A stretch of DNA of 27,011 nt from NCBI GenBank assembly GCA_001598975.1, contig BBXU01000156.1, forward strand, positions 1 to 27,011. Reading direction: 5' to 3'. Below, one piece after another: positions 1 through 10,400 of the stretch. The translations under genes were made by a program, and so were the position numbers. The notes under the pieces are model-generated. The model was not told the origin of the DNA and did not search any database. It saw only the letters and a program-made list of their open reading frames with translations. Within the stretch, counting starts at the first letter, position 1; each line of letters starts with the position of its first letter. The stretch is from Parachlorella kessleri. Taxonomy: Eukaryota > Chlorophyta > Trebouxiophyceae > Chlorellales > Chlorellaceae.

Positions 1-42
1 GACTTCAAATAAAGACTCATTCCCAGTATTACCAGCCCGCAC

Positions 43-1136
43 CTTGGAAGATAGATGCGGAGGAGCAGGCGCAATACTGCGGCAGCGCCAGCATGTGGCT
101 GCGCAGCACCGTGCCGTAGTCCTGGCCGATGGGCGAGGACAGCCCGGCTGGCCCCAGCAGGCCCAGCACCTCCTTGATGTGGATGAACACCTTGCCCGCG
201 CGCCGCACCAGCAGCCCCTTGCGCCCTGCAGCAGCAGCAGAAGGGTCAGGGTTGGTAGCGTCGGTGGTGGGTGGTGGGGGCTGAGCTGCAAGGCGGCAGC
301 CACGGCAAAGCTGTGCTGCCTGTTTACTGAAATGAATAACGAGGCATGGCTGCCACATGGACAAGCTAACAGGCCAGGGAGAGCGAGCATTTCAGTGCTG
401 CTGAGCAGCCTGCTTGCCAGCTGTGCCAAGCCGCCAAGCTGCTCTGCCTGCTGAGGCGCATGTTGGTTGGGCGGCGCACGCTGTCCACATCCATGCAGGC
501 GGCTGGTTGACCCCCCAAACATCAAAAAGCTGCCCCACCTGAGCGCCGCTCATCCTCGGCCAGCTGGATCAGTTTCCGAAACGTCTTGGACAGGCTGGCC
601 TCCGGGCCGCGCTTCTTGGTGGAGGAAGCCTTGATCTCATCGGTCACGTACCCAGACAGCACCGAGCACAGGCCGGGCCACGACGCCGCTGCAGTGCAGG
701 CATATGTCTTGTCGTTTTGAGCAAGGCATCGCCTCGGCCCCGCAGCTGACACAGCAGTCCAGCAGTGCGGCACTGCTGCGCGGTCCAACACTAAATGACA
801 CTGTCAAGTAGCCAGACAGGTGCCGCATAGGTGCCTCACCAGGAACTGGGTCCTTGGGGCTGAGCCTGACTGTCTGCTGGTCGAGGGCCCGAAGGTAGTC
901 AGGGCTGTCTAAAAGTGTGTTGAGCAGCTTGATTCCCTCCTGCGTTACCCTCGCTCACTGTTTCGTGGGCTGCCGCTGGCGAGAGGGCATCATATTGCCT
1001 ATCGAAACACATGTTGACTTCAGGATAAGAGTCAGTCTGGTACGCAGGGCAGCTAGCTCACCTTTCTGCGTGTGGCTTTGTCCGACTTGAGGTCAGACTT
1101 GACCTGATCAAGGTGACTGAGAATACTGGGGTTCAT
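43..1136 (-). CDS. ATM: ATM-like serine/threonine kinase, N-terminal exons (partial)
   Basis: Seen: four minus-strand exons, 1136-1062, 939-840, 688-539 and 225-43, all with GT donors and AG acceptors and matching phases (0, 1, 1); the last ends in phase 1 and the gene continues past base 1. They give about 169 residues starting at the ATG at 1136-1134. Family knowledge: ATM is the PI3K-like kinase that signals DNA double-strand breaks in the nucleus; its N-terminus carries the TAN region. Residues 18-32 (SDKATRRK then EGIKLLN) and later stretches around GYVTDEIK, SSTKKRGPE, KTFRKLIQLAEDE and QDYGTVLR align from memory with plant ATM N-termini. Acceptor at 940/939 was chosen because it restores phase 0 and the plant-like KxxxRxEGxxLLN spacing. 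The kinase domain lies outside the window, so a related HEAT-repeat protein cannot be fully excluded. Divergent from the B3 gene. Confidence 0.78.
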
Positions 1137-1444
1137 CCTTCAAGCTTTAGAGTGGTCCCCTGTTCCCCTCACGTAGTCATAGCCCTCAACTGCCTTCGCA
1201 TGTTTCCACATGTCGGCACTGATGGGGAGCCATGTTTCCTTACCAAGTTAGATTGCGCGCTCATGCAGCAGCAATTTCAGTGGATTGGACGATATAGCCA
1301 TCCAGCCCAAACATTAGCCACCCTGGCAATTAGGTAACTTCTAGTCATGGCAGACATCTCTTTCTTCGTTGCACCCCACGCCTGCATTGCACTTTGCTTG
1401 CCTCCAGCTCCCTTAGGGCTGCATTTTGTGTGCCTGAGCGCCCG

Positions 1445-1457
1445 CCCCCCCCCCCCC
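1445..1457. repeat. C13 homopolymer
   Basis: Thirteen consecutive C residues in a pyrimidine-rich stretch, intergenic. Prone to length variation and sequencing error. Confidence 0.9.
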
Positions 1458-2335
1458 TCCTTCTTCCCTCAGTTGCTGGCAGGTTGCTGGCCTTGCCTCA
1501 CACATCATGCTGCAGATTGCCTGGCCTCTCAATGTTGACTCACTCAACATCTGGTCCAGAACCGCCAACCTGCGCTGCCCAGATCAGGGTAGGGTTGTGC
1601 TTGAGCTCACTGAGTCAGGGTGACGGCTACGCTGACGGCCCCTCAGTGCAAAACCTTGGAAGGGCAACAGGTTGTAGAACGGCCCTGTGACTCGCCGACA
1701 GGTGGTTCACCTTGACTAGCAGGATTCCCCGTTTCCCTGTCTGATTGCCTAAAGGCCTAGACTGCCTCACTGGATTCCACTGACACTGGCATACCCCATC
1801 TGAGGCGCGGCCCTACTCTATGTGCGATCCTTGGTCGTGTTTGGTGCATCGTGCTTCGCTCACCACCTGCTACAGAGTGTGTTGCCTCTGTGGTCAGCGC
1901 GCCGGCTGGTCAACTGGCCAGGCAACACGCCATGGCGCGCCAGGCATTTTTCACTGCAGTCCTTACAACTTGCAATCCTTATGACTTGCAAGATGGTCCT
2001 CCTCGCCGGACGGCAAAGAGTAATGTTCACAAGGAAGTCCTGCCAGCCTTTTTTCTCCATAAAGCAGCAGCTGGCTACCTTGGCTGGATGCTGGACTTGT
2101 GAAACCAACTCACCCGCAAGGCTGCCTCCCTAGTTACCTTTGTCTGTTAGGTTCGAAAGCAGCCGCGTATACCCCTGTGGCCAGTGCCAACTGCATAAGC
2201 AGATTGTTTGTGTAGGGCTGGTAGCCCGTTGCATAGCCAGGTCTACGAACTGGGGCTGCTTTAGCTGCGTCTTCCCTACAAGGCGCCTTATACACGGACC
2301 CAGACCAGTTATTATGGTTAAGAAACATCTTCAGA

Positions 2336-2385
2336 CGGTGTCATGGCATCACCTGCTGAGCCCTGTACCCAATGCCATGACACCG
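2336..2385. repeat. Perfect 14-bp inverted repeat with 22-nt spacer
   Basis: Left arm 2336-2349 (CGGTGTCATGGCAT) is the exact reverse complement of right arm 2372-2385. The flanking bases do not extend the pairing. It lies about 400 bp upstream of the B3 start codon. It could be a hairpin in a 5' UTR, a paired protein-binding site or a MITE remnant; the sequence does not decide. Confidence 0.75.
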
Positions 2386-2708
2386 CCCATCCCCCCCTCG
2401 CAACCCCGCTGCAAGCAAGATAGAACAACCGGACCATATTACCTTGAAACTGTTTGCATATGGGAAGTTTCCTCGCAAGCTTCCTTGCCCGCATGTCACC
2501 CAGTGTCCCGCCTCCCTGGTACCCAGGTCCGCCCTACTGTTTCGGGTGCCCCGTCCGGACCGACACCACTGTAAGCATTTTTTGTTTGCGCTATTGTTAA
2601 GTTACTGTCGCCCTCTCGCCTCGCATCATCGCACCCTCCCGGTGCCTGACCTGGCTCACACCCGCGGGGCCGCACCCCTGCGCCACAGTGTCTATAGGCA
2701 CTCGAACC

Positions 2709-2779
2709 ATGACATGAACATCAACGGTGTATCAGCCGGCAGTGACCTGCTCACGTCGTCCCAGGCATCCCAGGCATAG
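2709..2779 (+). promoter_or_regulatory. Two upstream ORFs before the B3 start codon
   Basis: ATG ACA TGA at 2709-2717 is a two-codon minimal ORF. An overlapping ORF at 2714-2779 encodes 21 residues and ends in TAG two bases before the B3 ATG at 2782. If this stretch is transcribed unspliced, scanning ribosomes meet both before the main start. Whether it is in the mRNA is unknown. Confidence 0.45.
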
Positions 2780-2781
2780 CC

Positions 2782-5700
2782 ATGAACCAGCTTAATACCC
2801 TGAACAGCGCGGCGTATCAGCAGCTAATGCAGGACACAGCGGAGCCCACCAATGACCCCAAGTGCACCAAGGCAAGTGTTGGGGGGCAAGGGGGTACATG
2901 GCTGGCAGTTGTAGGGGGTATTGCTCATAGGAGCCTGTTTGGGGAAGCGCTCTGAGTGAAGGGTTTCTTCTTGTGCAGATCTTGCCAGCTACCAGTGCTG
3001 CACCCAAGTATAAGGTGAGCGCACTCGCTGCAACTTCCCACCGGTCACCTGGCTAGCAGGCAGGCCTGTGCTTACACCACTATTACTTCGCCAGCGTTTC
3101 AAAACCTTGGGGCCCTTACAGTCCCAGGACGCATTGAACATCAACGCTCTGTGTCACTGCTGCCATCGCTGCGATTACTTTGAACTGCGCACCCACCGCC
3201 CTTGTGTTGGCTAATCTGTGCAGTTTGTCATGCCCACCGAGTTTGTCATGAAGCATATGAGCCACCTTATAGAAAAGCAGCTGCAGCTGGTGGATGACAG
3301 CGACCGGCAGTTCACCGTCACCCTCATACAGCGGCGGAACAAGGTGCGCAAGCGATGAGGTTGCGCAAAGGGTAGGAGCGGGGTGATGCTGGGTACCAGC
3401 TGGATACTTTGCCAAACTTGGCGAAGGCGGTTTGTGCGAAATAATTCCACTGGTTCCTCAATATGCGGCCCCTGCCTTGGCGCTGGTTGCCTACAGAATC
3501 TTTACTATGAAGAAAGGACCAGCTGTATCCTACCTGAGAAAGGGACGGTGCGTGTGCTCGTGCACTCTGCCCTTGCCACTTGTGACCAAGTAACGGAGGT
3601 GCACGCTTTCACCCGGCTGCATGCTGGCACCGGCGGGCCTCGTGAGCGGCACATATGCCCAACTGCTGCAGGACAAGTATGAGTACATGCTGAGCGGCTG
3701 GCGCAAGTATGGCGACGTCAACCAGATCCGCGAAGGCGACACCGTGCTGTTTGAGATGCTGGGGACCTCGATGCTGAAAGTCTCCGTCATCTCGCACGGC
3801 GCACCCATGCCGCGCGCCACCAAGGTGAAGCGCAAGCGGCCACACAATACCACCGAGTCTGAAGACGAGGACGACGATTATGATGGGCAAGAGGGCAACC
3901 ACTCCGGGATGCCCTCTGGAGCCTCACCCTGGCAGCAGCAGGGCGGGTCGGCCATGCATGCCGTGCTGGGATCAGGCGGGGCAGCGCAGCAGGCACAGCA
4001 TGTACAGCAGCAGCAGCAGCTTAGCGGCCAGCCTGGGCCATCGCAGCGGCCCCTGTCGCCCAGCGCCTCGGGGCGGCAGCAGCGGCCGCCAACCGCGGCC
4101 GGCCAGCCGCACGGCACGGCGCTGAGCCCGTTTGAGACGGCCGGGCAGCAGGCGAGCCTAGTAGACGAGGGCAGCGGGGGCCGGCACGTGGCAGCGGGCG
4201 CACAGCTGGGGCCCAGCGCTAGCCCTCTGGGGCAGCTGCTCAACATGCCGTCGCACCAGGCGCGGCAGCCAGCCGCGGCCACGCCAGCCGACCAGCTGGC
4301 AGCAGCGCTGACAGCGGTGCAGCAGCTGGAGCTGCCGCCTGCGGAGCTGCTGGCACTCATGCAGGGCACCCCCAACGCCCTCACCGACCTTGCGCCGCTG
4401 CCGTCGGCGGAGTTGCTAGCCCTTATGCAGCAGCAGATGCTGCAGGCGGGCGGCGGCAATGGCGAAGCCGGCGGCGGCGGAGCAGCAGGCGGCAAGGCGG
4501 GCGGGGGCGCCGGCGGTGCTGCAGGGCTGCTGGGGGGGTCCATGGCACCGCTGGTGCCGGGGCTGTCCATGCAGCCCAGCGTTGCTGAGCTGGCGGCGGT
4601 CGTGAACCAGCTGGAGAAGCAGGCGCGAGGTGGGTGGGTGGGTGGGGCTCTGCAGGGTGGGTAGGCAAGTGGTGGGGAGGGCACTGGGGACCGACGCACG
4701 CACGCTGGGTTGTGGTTCTACATATGGAGCTGTGGTGCTGCCAACCGCTAGGCTTGCAGCAAAGACTGTGCAAGCACTGTGGGCTGGCTGTGTTTGGAAG
4801 TCAGCATCCTGGCAGACAGGTTACCATGAGGAGTGCTTTTGTTGCAGGGTTTGGTGAGCTAGATCGTGCCTAGTGCTGGAGCGATTTCGTCATGCTTTCC
4901 CTCCCTCAGCTGTGGGCAGCCTTAGTCACCCTGCTTGATGCATTGCAAGAGGAGCCAGGCTGATGCACTCTGCTGGGAGATTGGACGGAAAAGGGCCTGG
5001 CTGCAATGCGGCATGATCTACACCTATCAAATGTCAGGCTTGCCTCGCCGTGAACATATATGCAACTCGAGGGAGGGGGTCATGCCAGCCGAAGAACAGC
5101 TGTCCCCGCCCTCAGCCCCCTGCGGCGTGTGGTGTGTGGCTCTGCAGGGGAGGGGGCGCTGCAGCAGCCTGGGGAGCCGCCAGGGTGGGAGGTGCTGCTG
5201 CAGGAGAACGTGCAGCTGCGGGAGGACCTGCAGCAGTGGAAGGCCAAGGTGGGTGGGTGGCAACCCTGTGCCGGGGTTGGTGGTGGTTTGACGGTCCTGG
5301 GGACGAGCGTAGCCCCACTAGGGCATTCCCATGGCCGAAGCGTAGGTAGGTAGGTAGGTAGGTAGGTAGGTAGGTAGGCAGGTAGGTAGGTAGGTAGGTA
5401 GGTAGCCGCCCTGTGCTGGGGTTTGGTGGGTTGGGTGACCCTGGGCACATGAGAGCACCCACCAGCTAGGAAAGCGGAGGAGCGAGAGGGCGTCTTGCAG
5501 TGCCAGGTTGTACCCTGGAACACCGATGGTCCCGGGTTAGGGTGTGGCCCTGGCTCAATGCGGCTAACCTCATGGTGGCTGCACCCGCGGTTGGAGCCTG
5601 CGCGGGCGGTACTCACACTGGCAGGGGGTCCGACCTGGCCTGGGCGGCCAGTGAGGCACCCGGCCGGTGAGCTGAACAGGCACACTCCTTTGGGCCGACC

Positions 5701-6528
5701 TTTGCCCAGGGCAGCAGGGAACCCCTTACCTCTGGTAACAAGCCCCGGCTTGCTGGATACATTAACCTACCATGCCCCGGTGCAGGTCGCTGCGCTGATG
5801 AACCTTGTGAGCAACGCGGGGCACACCATCCAGCGCAAGACCGACCCGGGCCTGGTGGCCATGACGGGCGTGTTCAACGCTATGAATCAGATAGAGTCGC
5901 CGGACTTCCTGCCGGAGCTGCCCCCGCGGTCGCGGGCGGTGGTGCAGGAGGTGGGCCGGGCCAGACGGGGGGTGCGCAGGCTGCGCTTGGCGTGCTGCCG
6001 CTGGCGGTGGGCGTGGCAGCAGGGGCGTGTGCACAGGGCGACGGCATGCATGCTGCCGCTGGCGGTGGCCGTGGCGGCAGGGGCGCAAGAATGTCCGTTC
6101 AGCGGCTAAGAGTGGTAGGGTCTGTGCGGAAGTGGGCTGTGCCCATCCTCCTGCCCCCGTGCCTCCCAGGCCTAGCGTGAGAAGCCAGCCAATTGGGAGC
6201 GCTAGCACCGGTGCATGAAGACTGCACCAAAACTGGGTAACAGTAGATGCCAGGCATGTTCGCATTAGATGTGGATGGTGGCATGGTTCTTGTCCTGGCC
6301 AGCTTCAGTGCGCGTGCTGTGCTGGTCCTTGTCGTGGCCCGCTGGTCAGAGCGCGTGCTGTGCCGGGTGCTGCAGGTCCTTGGCGAGCTACGGCAGCAGC
6401 TGAATGCCGTGCTGCACATGGTGTGGCAGGTGCGGCAGCTCACCGATGAACTGAGCAAGGAGCTGGCCGCTGACGAGGCGGTGGTGGCACTCTCCAAGGG
6501 GGGCCGGCGCCTGCCCAACGGCCTGTAA
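2782..6528 (+). CDS. B3-domain DNA-binding protein with low-complexity middle and helical C-terminus
   Basis: Seen: eight exons, 2782-2871, 2979-3014, 3224-3343, 3497-3547, 3672-4629, 5148-5248, 5786-5950 and 6376-6528, giving 557 residues. All joins are phase 0 except the phase 1 join after exon 5. Intron 1 uses a GC donor (GCAAGT). Residues 30-140 form a plant-type B3 domain: KILPATSA, FVMPTEFV, a basic strand IQRRNK, then LSGWRKYGDVNQIREGDTVLFEML, where the GW...F/Y...L/I.EGD core is characteristic. A basic stretch (KVKRKRP) then an acidic stretch (EDEDDDYD) follow. Residues about 160-420 are rich in Q, A, G, P and S, with AELLALMQ repeated at 323-330 and 345-352. The C-terminal 130 residues look helical and coiled-coil prone (LLQENVQLREDLQQWKAK). 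Known: B3 domains bind short DNA motifs in plant transcription factors. Inferred: nuclear transcription regulator; target and pathway unknown. Confidence 0.85.
4341..4430 (+). repeat. Duplicated octapeptide AELLALMQ in the B3 protein
   Basis: Codons at 4341-4364 and 4407-4430 both encode AELLALMQ but differ at several synonymous positions (for example CTG CTG GCA CTC against TTG CTA GCC CTT). Identical peptide with divergent codons suggests the motif is kept by selection rather than being a fresh duplication. It resembles an amphipathic LxxLM interaction helix; function is inference. Confidence 0.7.
5342..5405 (+). repeat. (GTAG)n microsatellite in B3 intron 6
   Basis: Sixteen 4-base units of GTAG, one of them interrupted as GCAG, inside the intron between B3 exons 6 and 7. 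Every junction reads GTAGGT, which resembles a weak 5' splice site on the transcribed strand. Confidence 0.95.
5994..6090 (+). repeat. Imperfect 58-bp tandem duplication in B3 intron 7
   Basis: The segment starting GCTGCCGCTGGCGGTGG at 5994 recurs at 6052 with a few substitutions (GTGGGCGTGGCAGCAGGGGCG against GTGGCCGTGGCGGCAGGGGCG), a 58-base period. It is intronic, so probably a local duplication without coding effect. Confidence 0.7.
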
Positions 6529-6635
6529 AGTAAAACTTAATGTGTGTGGATGTGGCTAGGAAGTTCTGCGGCGTGCCGGCTGGCACGCTGGGGATGGGGA
6601 CGGCGCTTTTGGCCTGCTTGCTGACCGGTGTGTAA
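6524..6635 (+). terminator. TGTAA polyadenylation signals of the B3 gene
   Basis: TGTAA occurs at 6524-6528, overlapping the TAA stop codon, and again at 6631-6635, about 100 bases downstream. TGTAA near the 3' end is the green-algal polyadenylation signal. The second copy is the likelier functional one because it leaves a 3' UTR; another lies at 7192-7196. Confidence 0.5.
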
Positions 6636-7461
6636 ACTTGAGCCCTTGTGTGGCATGCTCGGTGTGGTGTGTTGCTGCTGCTGTGTGTGTGTTGCTGTGT
6701 GCTGAGACGGGGGGAAGGGTGTTATGACTGGTTTTCATGGGATTTATTTTCTCAAGCCCGTGGCCCAGGGGTAGTAAGTGTGTAGCTGGGGTTCGTTGGG
6801 GAGAGTGTCCCTGGTGGTCGAAAGCAGGCATGCAGATTGGCCCGTTGTATCCCCAGGTTGTGGGTAAGTCCTTGACTCTGAAGCCCCTGCTTGCTTGGTT
6901 GGTTGCCTGCACCAGCGCGGACTGAAGCGCAGGGGTCTTGCCTTGTTGGGCCCTGGCCCGATTGCAGTTGTGTTAGGACAAAATCGTTTTGCCATGGCCC
7001 AGGAAGAGTTCACACTTGTCGGCCAGGGGGCGCCCATGAGGGTGGTTGGTGGGCGGCTGGGGTGACAGTCCACGAGGCAAACTCCACATTCAGCAACCCA
7101 ACACATTTTATTGTGACTAAGCTGGCTTTCAATATGACTTGTCGACATGACTAGTTGCGTGACTTCCTCAGGACTGTCAGTAACCAACACCTGTAATATC
7201 TTTTCCTTTTCAACCCTCTCAAGGAGTGTGCGCCATCTGGGTTTATACGGAGGAACCCTAACGCAAGCCTGCGCACCTGAGTCCGCCGCTCCAGTTGGGG
7301 GGTTTAAAGGGAAGGGATACTGATGTGCTTGGCGCCCGCGCCGCTTTGTCAGTAACTCCTAAAATTCCGCCATCAGGCCATCCCCCCGTAGATAATATCA
7401 ATTTTGGGAGGCGTCGGTGTGGCGTCGGTGCAGCTACAGGGCCTTTGGCCCACTTGCAGAG
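6529..7461. other. Intergenic region between B3 and dynein-tail genes
   Basis: About 0.9 kb between two plus-strand genes. It holds the B3 3' end with TGTAA motifs and presumably the promoter and 5' UTR of the dynein-tail gene. A TTTATAC element at 7242-7248 is a weak TATA candidate. No supported coding exon was seen, although one 5' non-coding exon cannot be excluded because TTGCAG lies two bases before the next ATG. Confidence 0.5.
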
Positions 7462-10400
7462 ATGGGCAACCCTCTCTTTGATGTCAGAACACTCTTGCCA
7501 GAGGACCTGGCTGCCTCCAAGGAACGCCGCCCGGCGACGAAGGTTCGCATCCCTTGCCAAGTTCACAGTGCTTGTCACTATCCTCCGTTGCTGGCAAGCA
7601 ATCAGCCGGCGTATCTGCACGTAGACCGCCAAGGACCTGGCCCACAAGGCGCCCTTGCTAGCCAAGCCAGCAGCCTCCCCTCCAAGCGGTCCTGATGCCA
7701 GGGCAGAGGCAGCCTGGGTGAAAACGGACGAGGACATAGTACGATACTATGGTAACGCTGGCGCAGCCACCAGGGCGGTGCAGTTCTTCTTCTGCTCCAG
7801 GTGGGCGGTATATGTTGCATATTGCAACGCTCTTGTTAAACGGCCGCTGCTAACCACTCTGTGCTGTGCATCCTGCGCGTGCCTTGTTGCTTGCGAATGC
7901 TCTGCTCAGCAGGGGCTTCACAGTCATACCTGAAGCATCCTACAAGCATTGCAGGCCACCCGATTCGTTTACGTTTGCCCCGTATGACCTGGGGGTGGTC
8001 TCCCAACAGGCCACTGAACACCAGGGGGAGTACTTCATTGTGTCATCGCGCCAGGTGGTGCGCTACTGTAAGGGAGCGCCTTGTGAGACAGTGGCGCTGG
8101 CAGGTGGGGCGGTCATGCGGCATAGGTGGGGTCCCCAGGGCCTGCAGCGCAGCGGCATGCAGCATGTTGGGCACGCTAATGCAGAGCTGTGGAAGTCTAT
8201 GGTCAGACCGGTGACCACCTTGTCCTGTGTTTTTTGTTGTTCTCCCCATCACAGGCTTAAGATGTTTCCCAGTGTCTGTGCACGAATCATTAGGGTTGGA
8301 TGAAAGGAATGGTCTGAGGCATGTGTGTGATGAGCTGCGGTGCAGACTGGGCGCATCAGAAGCAATGTTTCCAGCGCCTCAGGCAGCTGCCCTTCTTCAG
8401 CAAGTACTACATTGCCAAGTATTACATCATCTGGTGGAAGGTGGGCGCTGACCGGAAACTTGTGCTTAATGATTTCGTCCCGCCTTGCACAGCCGCTTGG
8501 CTTTGGTTGTTTGGGCTAATGAACCCTGTGTATGCGCGTTTTTGCAGGAGGTCCGACAGCGCCGCCTGCAACGCACAAGAGGCTTGCTGGAGGGGGTATC
8601 ATTCTGCGCTAAAAGCAGCTTCTGTCCAGCCTTGCTTGAGATTGGCGGCCAGCTAGCAAGGCTGCGTGACATGAAGGTGGGGGCAGAGAGGGAGGCGGGA
8701 GCTGTTCAAAACAATTGAATTGCTTGCGCCGACCCATTTTATTAGGGGATCTTCAATGTCTCAAAACATGGTGTGCATTGGGTACGCAGGAGCGTACACT
8801 TGCTCCGCACTTTCATGCATGGGTAGCTGACATGGAAACTGTGGCCTGCTTGGCGTGAGGCCAGCGCCCGACCGGCACGCGGTTAATGGCCTGCAGGCCT
8901 GCAACGTGCGCACGGACAGGGTTTGGCGGCTGAACGAGCTAGTTGAGCAGCAGAAGGCGTGGAAGGAGAAAAAGGTGCTCCCAGAGGTGGAGGAGGTAGT
9001 CGGGCGCATACGACAGGTAGGTTGGACCAGGAAAGTACGGCTGCAGGCAGTAGCCACTTTGAAGCGTAACAGCTCCCTCCCGTTGCCATGGCTGCAGAGC
9101 TAGTAACGTCATGTAGGGTGGCACGGGGCCCTCCACTTGTTCCTGGGATTAGGAGCCCACTGCTGTACATGCCATGCCAGGCTGGCTGACCTGCTGCTGC
9201 TCCACACTACCGGTTGGAACCCTCTGCAGGTGGCTGAGCAGATGTGCAGCCAGGCTGAGCGAGCTGCTCAGGAGGCCAGGGATGGCATCAGGGACCCCTC
9301 ACAGCTCACAGACCGCATTGGGGTGGACCTGTACGCAGCCACCACCGCGGCCCGGGCTAAGAGCATGGTGCTGATTAAGCAGGAGAAGATAGACAGGGCA
9401 CGGGCCTACTACCTGGCGCAACAGGAGCTGGCCCAGCTGCCCGCTTTCCTGAGGCTGGTAGACTTAATGCTGGCGCAAGCGCTGGCTGACATGGCAGCTG
9501 CCAGCCTGGCCGCTGCCCTGTGCACGCTTAGCCACGTGGGGCAGCCTGGCAAAGACAGAGCCGGGGATGCTGAGCAGCCACGGGGTAGCGGGGGCTCACA
9601 GGATGAGGATTTATTGAAAGCGGGGGCAGCCGATACAGCAGCGGACAGCATTGATCTGGGAACTGTGTCACACGGACTGCTCTTCACAGACGTGGTCTTT
9701 GAGGCTAGCGGCATAACCCTAAGCCCCAGCCTTGCCGAATGGAGCGCTGCTCTGGAGGAGCAGCTTGTAGAGGGCACACTGGGGGTGGCTGCTGGGGTGG
9801 CGCCTCTTGCGTCACTGCCAGTGTTTGCCAAGTATTGCCAGACTGTTGAGGGAGAAGCTGACCAGCAACGCACGGACGGTGGCATGCTTGCCAGGTATGG
9901 GTTTTTACAGCCTTTTTTACAGTTCCTGGTGTGATGAAACCGAGCGCATGGCCGTGACAGAACATGATGGTGCAGGCCTTAGCAGTGTGGCAGGTCCTTG
10001 CCACCATGTTGCCTGGCGTGAGCAAAACGGCTCCGGTATGCATGTCTACAAGCTCCTTTTTGATGGGTGCAGGCAGGACCCAGTATTGCTGGATAGCCAT
10101 AGGTGCCTGCAGTCCCTGCTGGAGGGTTGCTTCGCCCAGGCGGACAGCTTCGGGCAGCACTACAGCCCATACCGGAAGCTGTACGATTTCCACCGCTCCT
10201 TTGACCTGGAGCTGTACACCCAAAGGCAGCGGTGGGTTCCCATCTCCGGCTCCTGCCTCTCTCCCTTGCTCTCACAGGGCAAGGGCACCTGTTGGCAAAT
10301 GCTGCAAGTGCGTGGGAGTGTTGGACCCGTGGCGATGAGTCCTGGGTCCTTGTTGCCCGACTTCTTCAGGTCTGAGTTGGACCTAGGGGAGGTTCGTCGG

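Larger units (their letters stand above)
1137..2781. other. Intergenic region between divergent ATM and B3 genes
   Basis: This is 1.6 kb between two divergent start codons and must hold both promoters and 5' UTRs. I found no exon-like coding similarity in it. It contains a C13 run (1445-1457), a perfect 14-bp inverted repeat (2336-2385) and two short upstream ORFs just before the B3 start. No convincing TATA box was recognised. Confidence 0.6.

Noticed and set aside
940..957. Apparent phase clash or in-frame TGA at the start of ATM exon 2
   Set aside because: Using the later acceptor ending at 940 restores phase 0, skips the TGA and gives better similarity to plant ATM, so no frameshift is needed.
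2140..2574. Plus-strand open frame of 144 codons upstream of the B3 gene
   Set aside because: Composition and sequence show no domain, and it crosses the inverted repeat; treated as non-coding promoter or UTR sequence.
3878..4699. Long minus-strand open frame (273 codons)
   Set aside because: It is antisense to the GC-rich, low-complexity B3 exon 5, is proline/alanine/cysteine-rich and shows no domain; a shadow of the real gene.
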